Shown here: piece after piece, positions 46,922 through 57,339 of the stretch
Position numbering within the stretch: the stretch's first letter is position 1
How the letters are laid out: every line of letters begins with the position of its first letter
NCBI GenBank assembly: GCA_039654915.1
Contig: CM077599.1
Location: 26,039,501 to 26,103,500, forward strand
DNA length: 64,000 bases
Reading direction: 5' to 3'
Source: Aquilaria yunnanensis
Taxonomy: Eukaryota > Streptophyta > Magnoliopsida > Malvales > Thymelaeaceae
The notes under the pieces: model-generated
What the model saw: only the letters and a program-made list of their open reading frames with translations
What the model was told of the DNA's origin: nothing
Database searches by the model: none
Translations under genes and position numbers: made by a program

Positions 46922-49791
46922 TCAACAAATAAGATTTACTAAGTCCAAACAATGTTTGAACTTAGATCCAGGAAGAGTCTTCGTCATCATATCAGCAGCA
47001 TTATCCAGCGTACTAACCTTTATGATCACAATATCACCTTTATCAACAATTTCACGGACAAAGTGATATTTGACCCTAATATGTTTAGTACGCTCATGGA
47101 ACATGCTATCTTTTGTCAAGAAAATAGCACTTTGGCTATCACAATATATCTTCAGTCTGCGATCATCTTGAGTAAGCTCTGTATAAATATTTCTAAGCCA
47201 AATTGCTTCCTTTATTGCTTCAGTGATTGCCATATACTCTGCTTCTGCAGTTGAAAGAGCAACTGTTGCTTGTAGGCAAGCCTTCCAGCTCACAGCACAA
47301 CCACCGAATGTAAAAATGTAACCTGATGTGGATCGTCGAGTGTCAAGATTACCCGCGTAGTCAGAATCCACATATCCAATCAATCCAACTTTAGAACCGC
47401 CAAACTCAAGATAAGCCGTAGTTGTACCTTTTAGATACCTTAATATCCATTTTACTGCTTGCCAATGCTCTTGTCCTGGATTAGCCATGTAGCGGCTCAC
47501 AACGCTAACTGCATGTGCTAAGTCGGGACGCGTGCAAGCCATTGCATACATAATGCTCCCAACAGCACTTGCATATGGTATTTTCTCCATCTTCTTAATT
47601 TCTTCATTTGTTGTCGGACATTGATGCGATGATAACTTGAAGTGTGCAGCAAGAGGTGTAGAAACTGATTTGGCTTTGCTCATGTCAAACCTCTCCAGAA
47701 CTTTGCGTACATAACCCTCCTATGAAAGATAAAGCTTCCTAGCCTTACGATCACGCTTGATCTCCATGCCTAGGATGCGTTTTGCTGCACCTAAATCCTT
47801 CATATCAAATTCTGCACTTAATTGCGCCTTAATCTTGGCAATTTCTGACTTGCTCCTTGCTGCGATAAGCATGTCATCCACATAAAGCAGTAAATATGTG
47901 AATGAACCATCTCCAACCGGTCTCATGTAGACACATGAATCATAACTGCTTCTCCTGAAACCAAGATTCAAAGCAAACATATCAAAGCATTTATACCATT
48001 GTCGAGGTGATTGTTTGAGGCCATATAATGACTTCTGGAGTTTGCAGACATGGTCCTCCTTCCCCTCGACCTTAAAACCTTCGGGTTGCTCCATGTAGAT
48101 TTCTTCCTTTAAATCACCATGCAGAAAAGCTGTTTTAACATCAAGTTGCTCCAACTCAAGATCATCTAACGCAACAAGACCAAGAAACAGTCAGATAGAA
48201 CTATGCTTCACAACAGGAGAATAAATATCATTAAAGTCAACTCCCAGTACCTGGCTAAAGCCTTTTGCAACTAGTCTAGCTTTATACCTTGGTTCTTCAA
48301 CTCCGGGAATTCCTTCTTTCTTTTTGAACACCCACTTGCACTTGACAGTTCTTTTACCTTTGGGTAGTTTAGCTAGTGTCCAAGTGTCATTCTTTTGAAG
48401 CGATTCCATCTCTTCTTGCATAGCTATAACCCACTTAGAAGAATTTGGACAGTTAGTTGCATCTTTATAATTTGCAGGTTCAAAACAACTCTCTGTCTCT
48501 TCAGCAGCTGCAAAAGCAAACCCAACAAAGTCTGCTTCCTCAATTAACCTCTTTCGAGGCATACCTTAATTGCTACGACGGGGACGATTGATAGCAATAG
48601 AATGACAAGGCTGAATGTCATCAGTTGAGGCTTGTTGCTCCACCTCAACTTGTGTATCCTTGACATCCTGATCATGACTTTCAGGATGTATTTGGAGCAC
48701 CACCTTGCTTCCAATCTTTTCCTTCTCAATGCTTGGATCAGCGACAGTCAACTCCTCCTTTTGATGCAACATGGATGTCTCGTCAAACATAACATTCCTA
48801 GCTGTGAAAACTTTGGAAGTATGAGGATTCCATAATTTATACCCTTTAACTCCTGTAGTGTATCCTAGAAAGACACATTTAATCGATCTAGGATCTAACT
48901 TCCCTTCATTCACATATGCATAAGCAGGACATCCAAATATCTTAAGATCATTATAGTTAGCCGGACTGCCCGACCAAACTTCTTCAGGTGTCTTTAAACC
49001 AATAAAAGTATGAGGAGATCTGTTTACCAGAAAACAAGCTGTAGAGACTGCCTCTGCCCAAAATTTCTTCCCCAATCTAAAGTTTGAAAGCATGTATCTT
49101 GCCTTTTCCAACAAGGTTCTGTTCATCCGTTCTGCTACACCATTTTGTTGTGGAGTCCCTGGAACGGTCAGATGGCGAACAATACCTTGATCCTTGCAGT
49201 ATTGTTTGAATTCTCCCGAACAGAATTCCAAACTATTATCTGTCCTTAGCCGTTTCACCTGCTTCCCGGTCTGCTTCTCGATCAGAGTCTTCCACTGCTT
49301 AAATGCGACAAAGGCTTCATTCTTATGCTTCAAGAAATATGCCCAAACCTTCCTTGAAAAATCATCAATGAAGGTAACCATGTAACGAGCTCCACCAAGA
49401 GATGCCTCACGAGACGGTCCCCAAACATCAGCATGAATATAATCAAGAGTTCCTTTAGTGTTATGTTTTGCAGGAGTAGTAAAAGAGATTCTCTTTTGCT
49501 TTCCAAATAAGCAATGTTCGCAGAAATCTAACTTACTGACCTTTTGTTCTCCGAGTAGTCCTCTTTTGCTCAGCTCAGAAATGCCTCTTTCACTCATATG
49601 GCCTAGCCTCATGTGCCACAATTTTGTCACCTCCTCATCAGACATAGATGATTCAGCAACTGCAGATTGGCCTTCCACGGTCTTGCCATCCAAAATGTAG
49701 AGCTTTCCTTTCCGCTGGCCTTTCATGACTACCAATGATCCTTTGACGATTTTCAGCGAACCATCCCTGCCAATAAAGGAACAACCATTTT
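46922..49791 (-). pseudogene. copia pol (integrase, RT, RNase H), three stop codons
   Basis: One minus-strand frame runs from the edge of the nested insertion to the stop at 46922. It is broken by TAA at 48568-48566, TGA at 48193-48191 and TAG at 47722-47720, with no frameshift. The GAG-pre-integrase motif (LWHMRLGHMSERGISEL), then the integrase core with HADVWGP, RTDN and NGVAERMNRT, fill about 49,650-49,000. RT has YKARLVAKGFSQ and YVDDML (at about 47,884). RNase H has [10 protein letters not shown] and STAEAEY. The TGA and TAG stand where relatives have Arg and Gln, fitting C-to-T changes at CGA and CAG. The active-site segments are otherwise preserved, so this is a recently disabled copy. 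Confidence 0.9.
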
Positions 49792-50179
49792 CTTCCTGTT
49801 GACACCCAATTTCGTCCGGCTTAAAAATAAAAAATTAATTAAATTAAAAATTAAAACTAAAAAAAAAATTTATTGAATTACTTAATTAATTGATTACTTA
49901 ATTAAAAAAATAATAATAGTAATAATGGCAATATTATTTTAGGGGCATTTTTTTTAGTTTGTATTTAAAAAAAAAAAAGGGAAGAAGAAGAAAAAAAAAA
50001 TTAATAATAAATTAAATCTAAATTAATTAAAATTAAAAATTATTAATTAATTAATTAACTAAGAAGAAAAAAAAAAAATAATAATAAAAAATGGGGAGGG
50101 TGGCCGACAGAGGCTCCCCCTCCCCTTATCCCTTATCTTCTCTTGCCTTTTTTTAATGGGGCTCTCATCCTCCCTTATC

Positions 50180-50940
50180 TCTTACGCTTTCTAATCTCCT
50201 CTGGGCGTCTCCTCTATCAGACAGCTAGCCTTCCATCTCTCTTCTCCCTCCACTAAGTTCTTCTTCTTCATCTTCTCCTTCACGCTCTAACATCTCCCAC
50301 TAATCTCTGGCTCTCCTTCAATTAACTCACTCCCTCTCTCCCCAGACAGAAGCCTTCTCTCTCTTTCTCTCTGTCCGGTCCCTCTCTCGTCTCCCTCCAC
50401 CAGCCTCTTCTCTCTGATCTCTCTCTCGCCTAGACCTCTTTCTCTCTTGCACCTCTGCCGCCGCCAGCCTCCGTCACACACCCTCTCCCGTGTCGGCCTT
50501 CTTCTCACACCCTCTCCCATGTCGGCCTCCCTCTCTCTCCTCCTCTCCCGCGTCGGTCTCCTTCTCTCCCCTCCTCTCTCGGGTCGGCTTCCTTCTTTCT
50601 CTTCCCCTCCTCCTAACTCGGTCTCCTCCCCGTCTAGCTTCCCGTGGTTCGCTCCCGCCGCTCGCACCCCCTGTCGCGCCCTCAGCTTTTCCCTTTCCTC
50701 CGCCCCACCTGCTCCCAGTCGCCCTCCGTGCTCGCGCCACCCAGCTCGCTTCCTGTTGCTGTCGCTCAGCTCTCCACCAGCCTCGTCGCTCTCCCGCGTC
50801 GCACCAGACCCAAGCCTTTCCTCACCCTGCTCTCAGTCGCCCGCCGCTGCCGTGCTCGCGCCATCCCACCTGGCACCTGCGACGTATCGTCACCAAGAAA
50901 GAAGAAGAAAGAAAAGCAAAAACGCGTCTGGCGTTTTAAT
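50180..50940 (+). other. CT-rich low-complexity stretch in the solo LTR
   Basis: Strongly C/T-rich on the plus strand with long overlapping Ser/Pro/Leu ORFs, and Arg/Glu/Gly ORFs on the other strand. No domain is seen. It resembles a retrotransposon leader or promoter-proximal region rather than a gene. Confidence 0.5.
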
Positions 50941-52080
50941 TTTGACGGAGTCAAAGATTTAAATTTTTTTTGGTAAAATCCTTGTTTAGTCCTTAGCTTT
51001 CTTTGTTTTAGTTATTTGAGTCACTAACATATTTTATGTTGCAGATTAACCCCCGACAGTAAGATTTTCATTATTCATACTTTTCTTTGTTTTCTTTATT
51101 AATATTGGTTTGACCTTACATGAAATTTGATCATTGAATCGACATAGGAAAATAATATAGGATTTTGATTTCATATGTATATTCATGTATATTTATTGGA
51201 TTTTAGAATAGTTTAATTTTTATTTTTGTAATATATTAATCTGTATCAAATTATTGGTTAATTAATATTTAAATTTATTAGAAATCCGTCCTAAGATGGA
51301 TCATCTATCCATGTCCAGATGATTCGGTTAGAATTCGGTTAGAATCCATGGCTTGGATATTAATTGAAATCATTTAAAATAAAAAAAAAATAAAATTAAA
51401 TAACAAAAATCCAATCGTGCACCGCCAACTACCTCAAAATCAAGGACCTTCTCGAGCTGCTCAACCAAACGATCGCCAAGAGAATCGAGAACAAGAGCGT
51501 CGAGTACGTCAGGAAATTCTTCACTGTCGAGAACGATTATACGCCGGAGGAGAAGGCCCGCCAGTCACGACCCGCGTTTGTTTCTTGACTCAATCAAATT
51601 TTTTTGGGTAAAATTCTCATTTAGCCCTTGATTCTCTTTGTTTTTATTCATTTAAGTCATTAATGTTCTCCTGTTTTGCATATTCATCACTGACAGAATT
51701 GTTTTATGTTTTTATTTCTTTTTTTGGTTGTTGGTTTATTATTTCGAGAATCATGAATTAGTCTGTGATCAATATTACATAAAATTGCAATTTTAAGTTA
51801 GGTCAGATTTTTATCTATTTATTTGATTTTAATTTTAATAGTTAGCATAAATTTAAAACTCATGTTTACATAACGTATAAAAAAAAAAAAGGGTCATATT
51901 TACGAGATTTAATTCTGAGCAGATTTTAATGAAAATTCAAGAATGAATTTAGAACTAGTAAATCAAAAATCCATATCCAGATGATTCGGTTAGAATCCAT
52001 GGTTTGGATATTAATTGATATTATTTAAAGCAAACAAAAAGCAAAAATTAAAAATCAAATAACGAAACCCGGATCGCAAA
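50940..52080 (+). repeat. Two diverged ~640-bp repeat units in the solo LTR
   Basis: A block at about 50,965-51,375 (GTAAAATCCTTGTTTAG to a GATGATTCGGTTAGAAT segment) recurs at about 51,600-52,060, offset by 635-650 bp. Each copy follows a coding-like segment: the CT-rich stretch before the first and the SKP1 fragment before the second. Confidence 0.6.
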
Positions 52081-53335
52081 TCGGCTCATTATTGACCCAG
52101 TTATGAAAGTCCATAATTTCAGCATAATTTTAATTTTTACCCCTGCATTTATTTGATTTGTCTAATTGAGATCCTATGTTGTTCTAATTTGTAATATGGC
52201 CATTGGTTTATTGGCATTTATTTCCTTTTATGGATTTGTTTTGTTCAGCAAATTAAAGGCATAAATTCGTTTAGAAATTAACATTAAGCTTAGGCATAAT
52301 TAAACATAATAATAATAATAATAATTATTATTATTATAATGGAAGGTTATCCCTCCTATTCATTTCTTTAAAAAAGTGAATGGCCAAAAAAGCCCAACTT
52401 TATTTATTTATATATCATCTTTTGATATTCTTTTGTTTACTTTATGTGTTTTCCCATTATCTATTTGCATGTGTTATTTAATTTATGCACCTTTTATTTT
52501 CTTAAATGAATGTTCAAAACAAACAAAAAAAAAAAAAAAAAGAAAACCTCCACTTTATTTATTGTTATTTAATTTTTCTTTATTTTATGGTTAAACTCAT
52601 TTCATTTAAAGAAATTAGCCATAAAAAAATATATATATAAAATAAATCTGAGACATGTTGTTAAGTCAAAAAAAATTTTTTTTAGTTTATGGTATATTGG
52701 CTGGAAACTGTCTCGTGCCCGCTTTTGAGCTGCTTCACCTGGTGAAGAGGGTCTGGCTGAGTAACAACGCCCCGTACCATGATCAAAGTTTTTTTTATTT
52801 TTAAACTCTTTGATTCCTTTAAATTAACTTCTTATTAAATAAAAAAATTAATTTTTTTTTAATTCTTTTATAAATTAAGTAATTCTTTAAATAATAAATA
52901 TCCTTCATTAAACAAGAAAAATTAAAAAAAAAGAAAAGAAAGATAAGAAAAAGAAAGGAAAGATAAGAAAAAGAAAAGAAAGGAAAGAAAAAAAAAAAGA
53001 AAATAAATAAAATTTTTAGATTATTAATAAATCTAAAAATTTCATAAACAAAAAGAATTACGAATTAGCAATTAAACTAATAATTAATAAAAATAAGAAT
53101 TAAATAATTAACTATAAATTAACTTCCATATCCAGATGATCCGGCAGGATCTACGGTTTAGAAAACTTTTTTTTTACTAAATAAATTAATTAAATAAAAA
53201 GATAAAAATCCATATTTACGATATGGATTAATTGATTAAAATTTCGTCAAATTCCGTGTCCAAATGACTCGGCAGAGTCCATGGTTCGGAATCCAAATCT
53301 TCCGTGTCCAAATGACTCGGCAGAGTCCATGGTTC
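51300..53335 (+). repeat. Scattered TCCA(A/G)ATGA(C/T)-TCGG motif, five copies
   Basis: A ~36-bp motif (TCC-A-ATGA-TCGG, then GTTAGAAT or CAGAGTCC, then ATGGTTT/CGGA) occurs near 51,313, 51,966, 53,126, 53,254 and 53,301. The last two are exact-looking tandem copies 47 bp apart. All are in the same orientation. Confidence 0.65.
51424..51564 (+). pseudogene. SKP1 C-terminal gene fragment captured in the LTR
   Basis: Forty-seven codons without a stop translate to the C-terminal domain of SKP1. It begins ANYLKIKDLLELLNQTIA and ends TVENDYTPEEKARQ, which matches the conserved SKP1 order ANYLNIK, then the RKTF-like helix, then NDFTPEEE. SKP1 links F-box proteins to cullin in SCF ubiquitin ligases. 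Only this piece is present. It lacks the BTB-like N-terminus and the final WAFE-type end and has LTR sequence on both sides. Base composition is distinctly GC-rich (GAG/AAG/CTC codons) in an AT-rich LTR, pointing to capture of an expressed gene copy. Confidence 0.85.
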
Positions 53336-53604
53336 GGAAGTATAAAATTCTATACAAATTAACTTAAAAATCCACATTTCGACTAATTCAGTTAAAATTT
53401 CTAAATTAACTGAAAATTATTTAAAAGTAAAGTAAAACAAAATTAAAATCAACTAAGGTGCCAATTTTGGGCGCTATAACAATATTGTTTTAGCGTAACC
53501 GTACTCCCGATCCCCGAACTCTCGCAGACCAATTTTAAGGTGACCAATCGACCTAAGAAAACTGATTGGTGGCGACTCCCGAAAACGACCCGCACGTTGC
53601 CACA

Positions 53605-54730
53605 CTTCCAAAGTACTCAAAGAAATTAAATTTCTTCTCATATCAGGGACATGGCGAACATTTGATAGTGATCTCACTATCCCATCATGCATTCGAATTT
53701 TGATGTCACCGATGCCTGCAATTCTACATGCATTGTCATTCCCCATCATGACTACTCCTCGATTGACTGGTTCATATGTGTAAAACCAGTCCTTATGGGG
53801 AGTCAAATGGAATGAGCAAGCAGAATCCATGGTCCATTCGCCACTCCTGCTACTTTCTGCTTGTGCAGTTATATGAGCTTCTGTGCTGTTTATAGATGAG
53901 TTTTCAGCAACTAAAGCAAAGTCATCTTCATTGGTGGCAATACTAGCCTCATCTGGTGGCCTTTGCTTGTTCTTGTCTCCATTTCCAGCATTTTGATTCT
54001 TCTTTTTTAATTTGTGACAATCATCCTTAATGTGACCTTTCTTCTTACAATAGTTGCAATAAAGATTCCGATGTTTTGACTTGGACCTTGAAGATGATTC
54101 TCTATCATTCTTTCTTTCAACTGATCTGCCTCTTGAATACAAGCCTTCTCCGCTTTCCTCACGCTTTGAAGTGTCCATTCTATCTCTTGACAATAAACTG
54201 GAACAAACTTCATCTAAAGTTATTGTATCTTTTCCATAAAGTATGGTATCACGGAAACTATTGTATGATGTTGGCAGATGATATAATAAAAGCATAGCCA
54301 AATCCTCACCATCAGTCTTAACATCAAGATTTTCTAAATCATTGATGATCTCTCTGAATTCTTCAAGATATGATTTAATAGACTTACCTTCTGACAGCTT
54401 ATGCGAGTATAGCCTGGATATAGCGTACAAGCGACTTGCTGGACTTTTTGTCATAAGAAGCGATTCAAGCTTCAACCATAAGCTGGCAGCAGTTGTCTCC
54501 TTACTGACCTCTTGAAGAATCTCCGTTGATAAGTGCAACTGAATTTGAGCAAGTGCCTTCAGATTCTTTCTCTCCTTCTCCTGCTCTGTTCCAGACATAT
54601 TCTCCATCCCGAGTAGTGCCTCATCCAAATCAAGACTTATGAGAATTGCTTTCATCTTGATTTTCCAAATTGAAAACTTTGTGCTATACATGAGTGGTGC
54701 TATATCAAGCTTTGTCGATGTCGAAGCCAT
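53605..54730 (-). pseudogene. copia gag and protease segment, cut by insertion
   Basis: The frame opens at the ATG at 54730 and is uninterrupted to the nested insertion at 53,605, about 375 codons. The gag part (UBN2-type) is followed by a CX2CX4HX4C zinc knuckle at residues 225-238 (CNYCKKKGHIKDDC). The protease start WTMDSACSFHL has its catalytic D at about 302. The apparent ORF end at 53,474 lies in the insertion and is not native. The gag part itself is intact. Confidence 0.9.
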
Positions 54731-54779
54731 CACAGCTCTGCAACGAGCTTTCTGAGCAAAAAATAAGCTATGACAATTT

Positions 54780-54977
54780 CACGTGAATAGTAACCGTACA
54801 CGTGAATAGTAACCGTACACGTGAATAGTGACCGTATATGGGAATAGTAACCGTATATGGGAATAGTGATCGTATACGGAAATAATACTCATATACAGAA
54901 ACAATATGTGAATAGTAACCGTATACGGGAATAGTGATCGTATACGGGAATAGTAACTGTATATGAGAATAGTACCC
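54780..54977 (-). repeat. 19-bp minisatellite in the copia leader
   Basis: About ten imperfect copies of a 19-bp unit (plus strand CACGTGAATAGTAACCGTA, later TATGGGAATAGTGATCGTA) lie between the primer-binding site and gag. The unit length is constant except for one 17-bp step near 54,898. Confidence 0.85.
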
Positions 54978-55081
54978 AACACCACAAGATGAATTGATAA
55001 ACTACTTATTTCTGATGTGGAGGATCCGCCTATTAGGGGCAACCACAGAGCATACTATAAGCAGCTATCAGTAACCTAACC

Positions 55082-55099
55082 TTAGCTCTGATACCAGTT
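55082..55099 (-). other. Primer-binding site of the copia element
   Basis: Just inside the 5' LTR, the minus strand reads TGGTATCAGAGC, complementary to the 3' end of initiator tRNA-Met, the usual copia primer. Confidence 0.85.
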
Positions 55100-55423
55100 T
55101 GTTAGGAATCAGAACGTAAGCACAAAGAAAATAGACACAAGAATTTACGAGGAAAACCCCAAATCGGGGAAAAACCTCGGGCGGCAAGCCGGAAGAAAGA
55201 ATTCACTAAGAAAGAAGAAGAATACAATCTAAGTGACTACTAGATTGTGGGACGAATTCTAATTGTCACAACTAAGCTCCTTATATAAGGAGTTGAAGGT
55301 ACCAAGGCCCTTTCTATGGCCAATGTGGGATGAAGGGTGAAATATGGAGCTAAGACATTAAGCCTTTGTTTCCTAATCCATGTGGGATGAAGGTTAAGAA
55401 CAAAGTTGAGGCAATCTTCAACA
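55100..55423 (-). repeat. 5' LTR of the copia element
   Basis: 324 bp, identical to the other LTR apart from three substitutions by eye. Followed by target duplication CTTTC at 55424-55428. Confidence 0.95.
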
Positions 55424-55428
55424 CTTTC

Positions 55429-55985
55429 AATAAAGTTGATTAACGATGTAAATTAAGCTGTCTTAGTGCTATAAATTAGACAAGGATCTTGAGCCTCTAA
55501 AAAGGTATAAAAAATTTGCCCATCTCCTTAAGTTGGCTTTCCCCCTTTATCTTTCTCCCAAGCTTGTAAATACAAAACGTACGACTTTTTTTTTTCCTCG
55601 AATTTTTTTTCCTTCTCAGTACACAGAAGCATCCCTGTATCCCCCTCAATTCTATAATATGAGTGGGATATGTTTGATTGAAATAGTACACCAAAACCAA
55701 AGTCATAACGCTGCTAGGCATCTGTATTTACTACTGAATTGAGATTGTTTGCTTTAGGGTTTATGCCATGTCTACTTCTCGTGTCTGGGTATATGTTTCT
55801 AGTATCTGAGTATCTTCACATCGTTTTCAAGTGGTGCAAATTGGGAGTTTTTTTAATTCAAATTTTACATTTAGTTCAGAGATAATTAAGTTATTTCTAA
55901 GAGAAAAATTGCATAATATTTTTATAGTTTCTTTTTTTTTTTTTTGGGTAATCCAACTCGATTGGTGTTTCTTGTACCATATTTA
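55429..55985. other. No recognised feature
   Basis: AT-rich spacer between the copia element and a degenerate tandem array. Short ORFs carry no domain. Confidence 0.4.
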
Positions 55986-56640
55986 AAGTGAAATGATTTA
56001 CCATTTGTGATGGGCCGAATGTCTAGTATGATAGTTTGAGTATTTACATTTGGTAAATTGGTATCTTGTTTATATGGTTGTGGTGTTTAAGTGTTCGATT
56101 GTGGTGATTAAATGTCTAATATGATAAGTTATGTATCCAAATATGGTAAGAGATAGCGTTTTCTACATGTTTGAGAGATAGCATTTTCTACATGTTTGTG
56201 GTGTCTAACTATGCGATTGTGGTGTTTAAATGTCTGGCTTATGATATGTTAAGTGTCTAAATATAATAAAGGAGTGTATTATCTACATATTTGAGTATAT
56301 GTCTCATGTTTGTATGATGTCTAAGTGTTCGATTGTGGTGATTAAATGTTTAATATGATATTTTTAAATGTCCAAATATGATAAGACTCTTTATACATGT
56401 TTGAGAATATGTTTTAGATTTTTATGGTATAAAAGTGTCCAAATATGGTTTCCAAGTGCTTGATTACGGTAGTTGAATATCTAGAATGATAGATAAAGTT
56501 TTTACATCTCGTAAAGGAGTATCTAGTCTATGCTTTTGAAGTATCCAAGTGTCTAGTTATGGTGATTGACTGTCTAATTTGATATGTTGAGTTTTTAAAT
56601 TTGGTAAAGGAATATCTAAAATCTGAATTGCAATTGTCTT
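55986..56640 (+). repeat. Degenerate tandem array, units of ~85-135 bp
   Basis: At least six diverged units contain GATTGTGGTGATTAAATG, then TCTAATATGATA, then TCCAAATATGGTAA-like segments, starting near 56,008, 56,096, 56,214, 56,327, 56,462 and 56,556. Unit length varies, so the array is old or has suffered indels. No coding content. Confidence 0.65.
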
Positions 56641-57141
56641 CAAATAAACATTTGCTAACATAGGTAGATAATATTAGGACCATTAATAGACATCATAATT
56701 GCATGGTTAAACACCATACTAACAGAAGTAGACACCATATTGTACACTTTTGCGTCTATGCCTTCATAGTTGCCGATTAGATTGAAAATTGTGACAATAA
56801 AATAACAAATGGTGATTGATTTGGATTCCTTATAAAAAGGAACAATAAAACATATTTTTCCACAAAAAAATCTAAGAAATAGCATGATTATCTACTCATT
56901 TAATGTGAAATTTTTAAAATAAAAAGCTATCTTATTTAACTCACATTACTTTCCTCACGCCTTTGTTAATGACTAGTTCTAGGTGAATATATATGGGGGC
57001 AGATGTTGGAATCGTCCTATTTGATGATCAGACCCTAGTTAAGAAAGGTGTGATTAATACTAGATTTTTAGATGATTTATTAGCCATTCAAAGTAGGTTT
57101 TTAAATTGCTAAAACTAAAAACTAATATGAATACTACTCAT
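56641..57141. other. No recognised feature
   Basis: AT-rich spacer. A minus-strand ORF at 56,655-56,885 has no domain and is probably chance. Confidence 0.35.
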
Positions 57142-57339
57142 ACTCACTGCAACACAGATTTCAAATCACGATTGAAAGTCAGTCGCTAAGTGTTTTAGTC
57201 GTTAATCAGTCAGAAGTAAAAAAGGTGCACTTTTTATTACGATTGATAGGCGACTGAAAGTCTTAGTCGCCTTTTAGTCGAAAACTTTTTATAGATTTAA
57301 CTGCAGTCGCCTTTTAGTTGCTTTTTTATTTAGAACTTT

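Larger units (their letters stand above)
49797..53604. mobile_element. Solo-LTR-like insertion, 3.8 kb, nested in the copia element
   Basis: CTTCC at 49792-49796 and 53605-53609 is a 5-bp target duplication. The insert starts TGTTGACACCCAATTT and ends CGACCCGCACGTTGCCACA, with TG/CA ends. Removing it and one duplication restores the copia frame across the join. The end portion GGTGGCGACTCCCGAAAACG is typical of LTR ends of large Ty3/gypsy (Tat/Ogre-type) elements. No gag or pol and no second LTR are inside, so a solo LTR is the simplest reading. The interior has a CT-rich leader-like stretch (50,180-50,880), duplicated blocks, a captured SKP1 piece and a scattered 36-bp motif. Confidence 0.75.
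46484..55423 (-). mobile_element. Ty1/copia retrotransposon (Tork/Tnt1-like) with nested insertion
   Basis: Two 324-bp LTRs, TGTTAGGAAT to CTTCAACA, bound the element. They are flanked by the 5-bp target duplication CTTTC at 46479-46483 and 55424-55428. Reading on the minus strand, the order is LTR, PBS, leader minisatellite, gag, protease, integrase, RT, RNase H, polypurine tract, LTR. Integrase before RT defines copia. The two LTRs differ at three positions only (two near the 46,510-46,520 end and one near 46,760), so insertion was recent. A 3.8-kb insertion splits the coding region at the protease/integrase junction. Three stop codons also break the polyprotein frame. Confidence 0.95.

Noticed and set aside
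50287..50976. Long overlapping ORFs on both strands (Arg/Glu-rich and Ser/Pro-rich)
   Set aside because: They lie in CT-rich low-complexity LTR sequence, show no domain, and occur in several frames at once.
53474..53604. C-terminal part of the gag ORF beyond the insertion point
   Set aside because: This part of the ORF is read from the inserted LTR; the native frame leaves at the target duplication.
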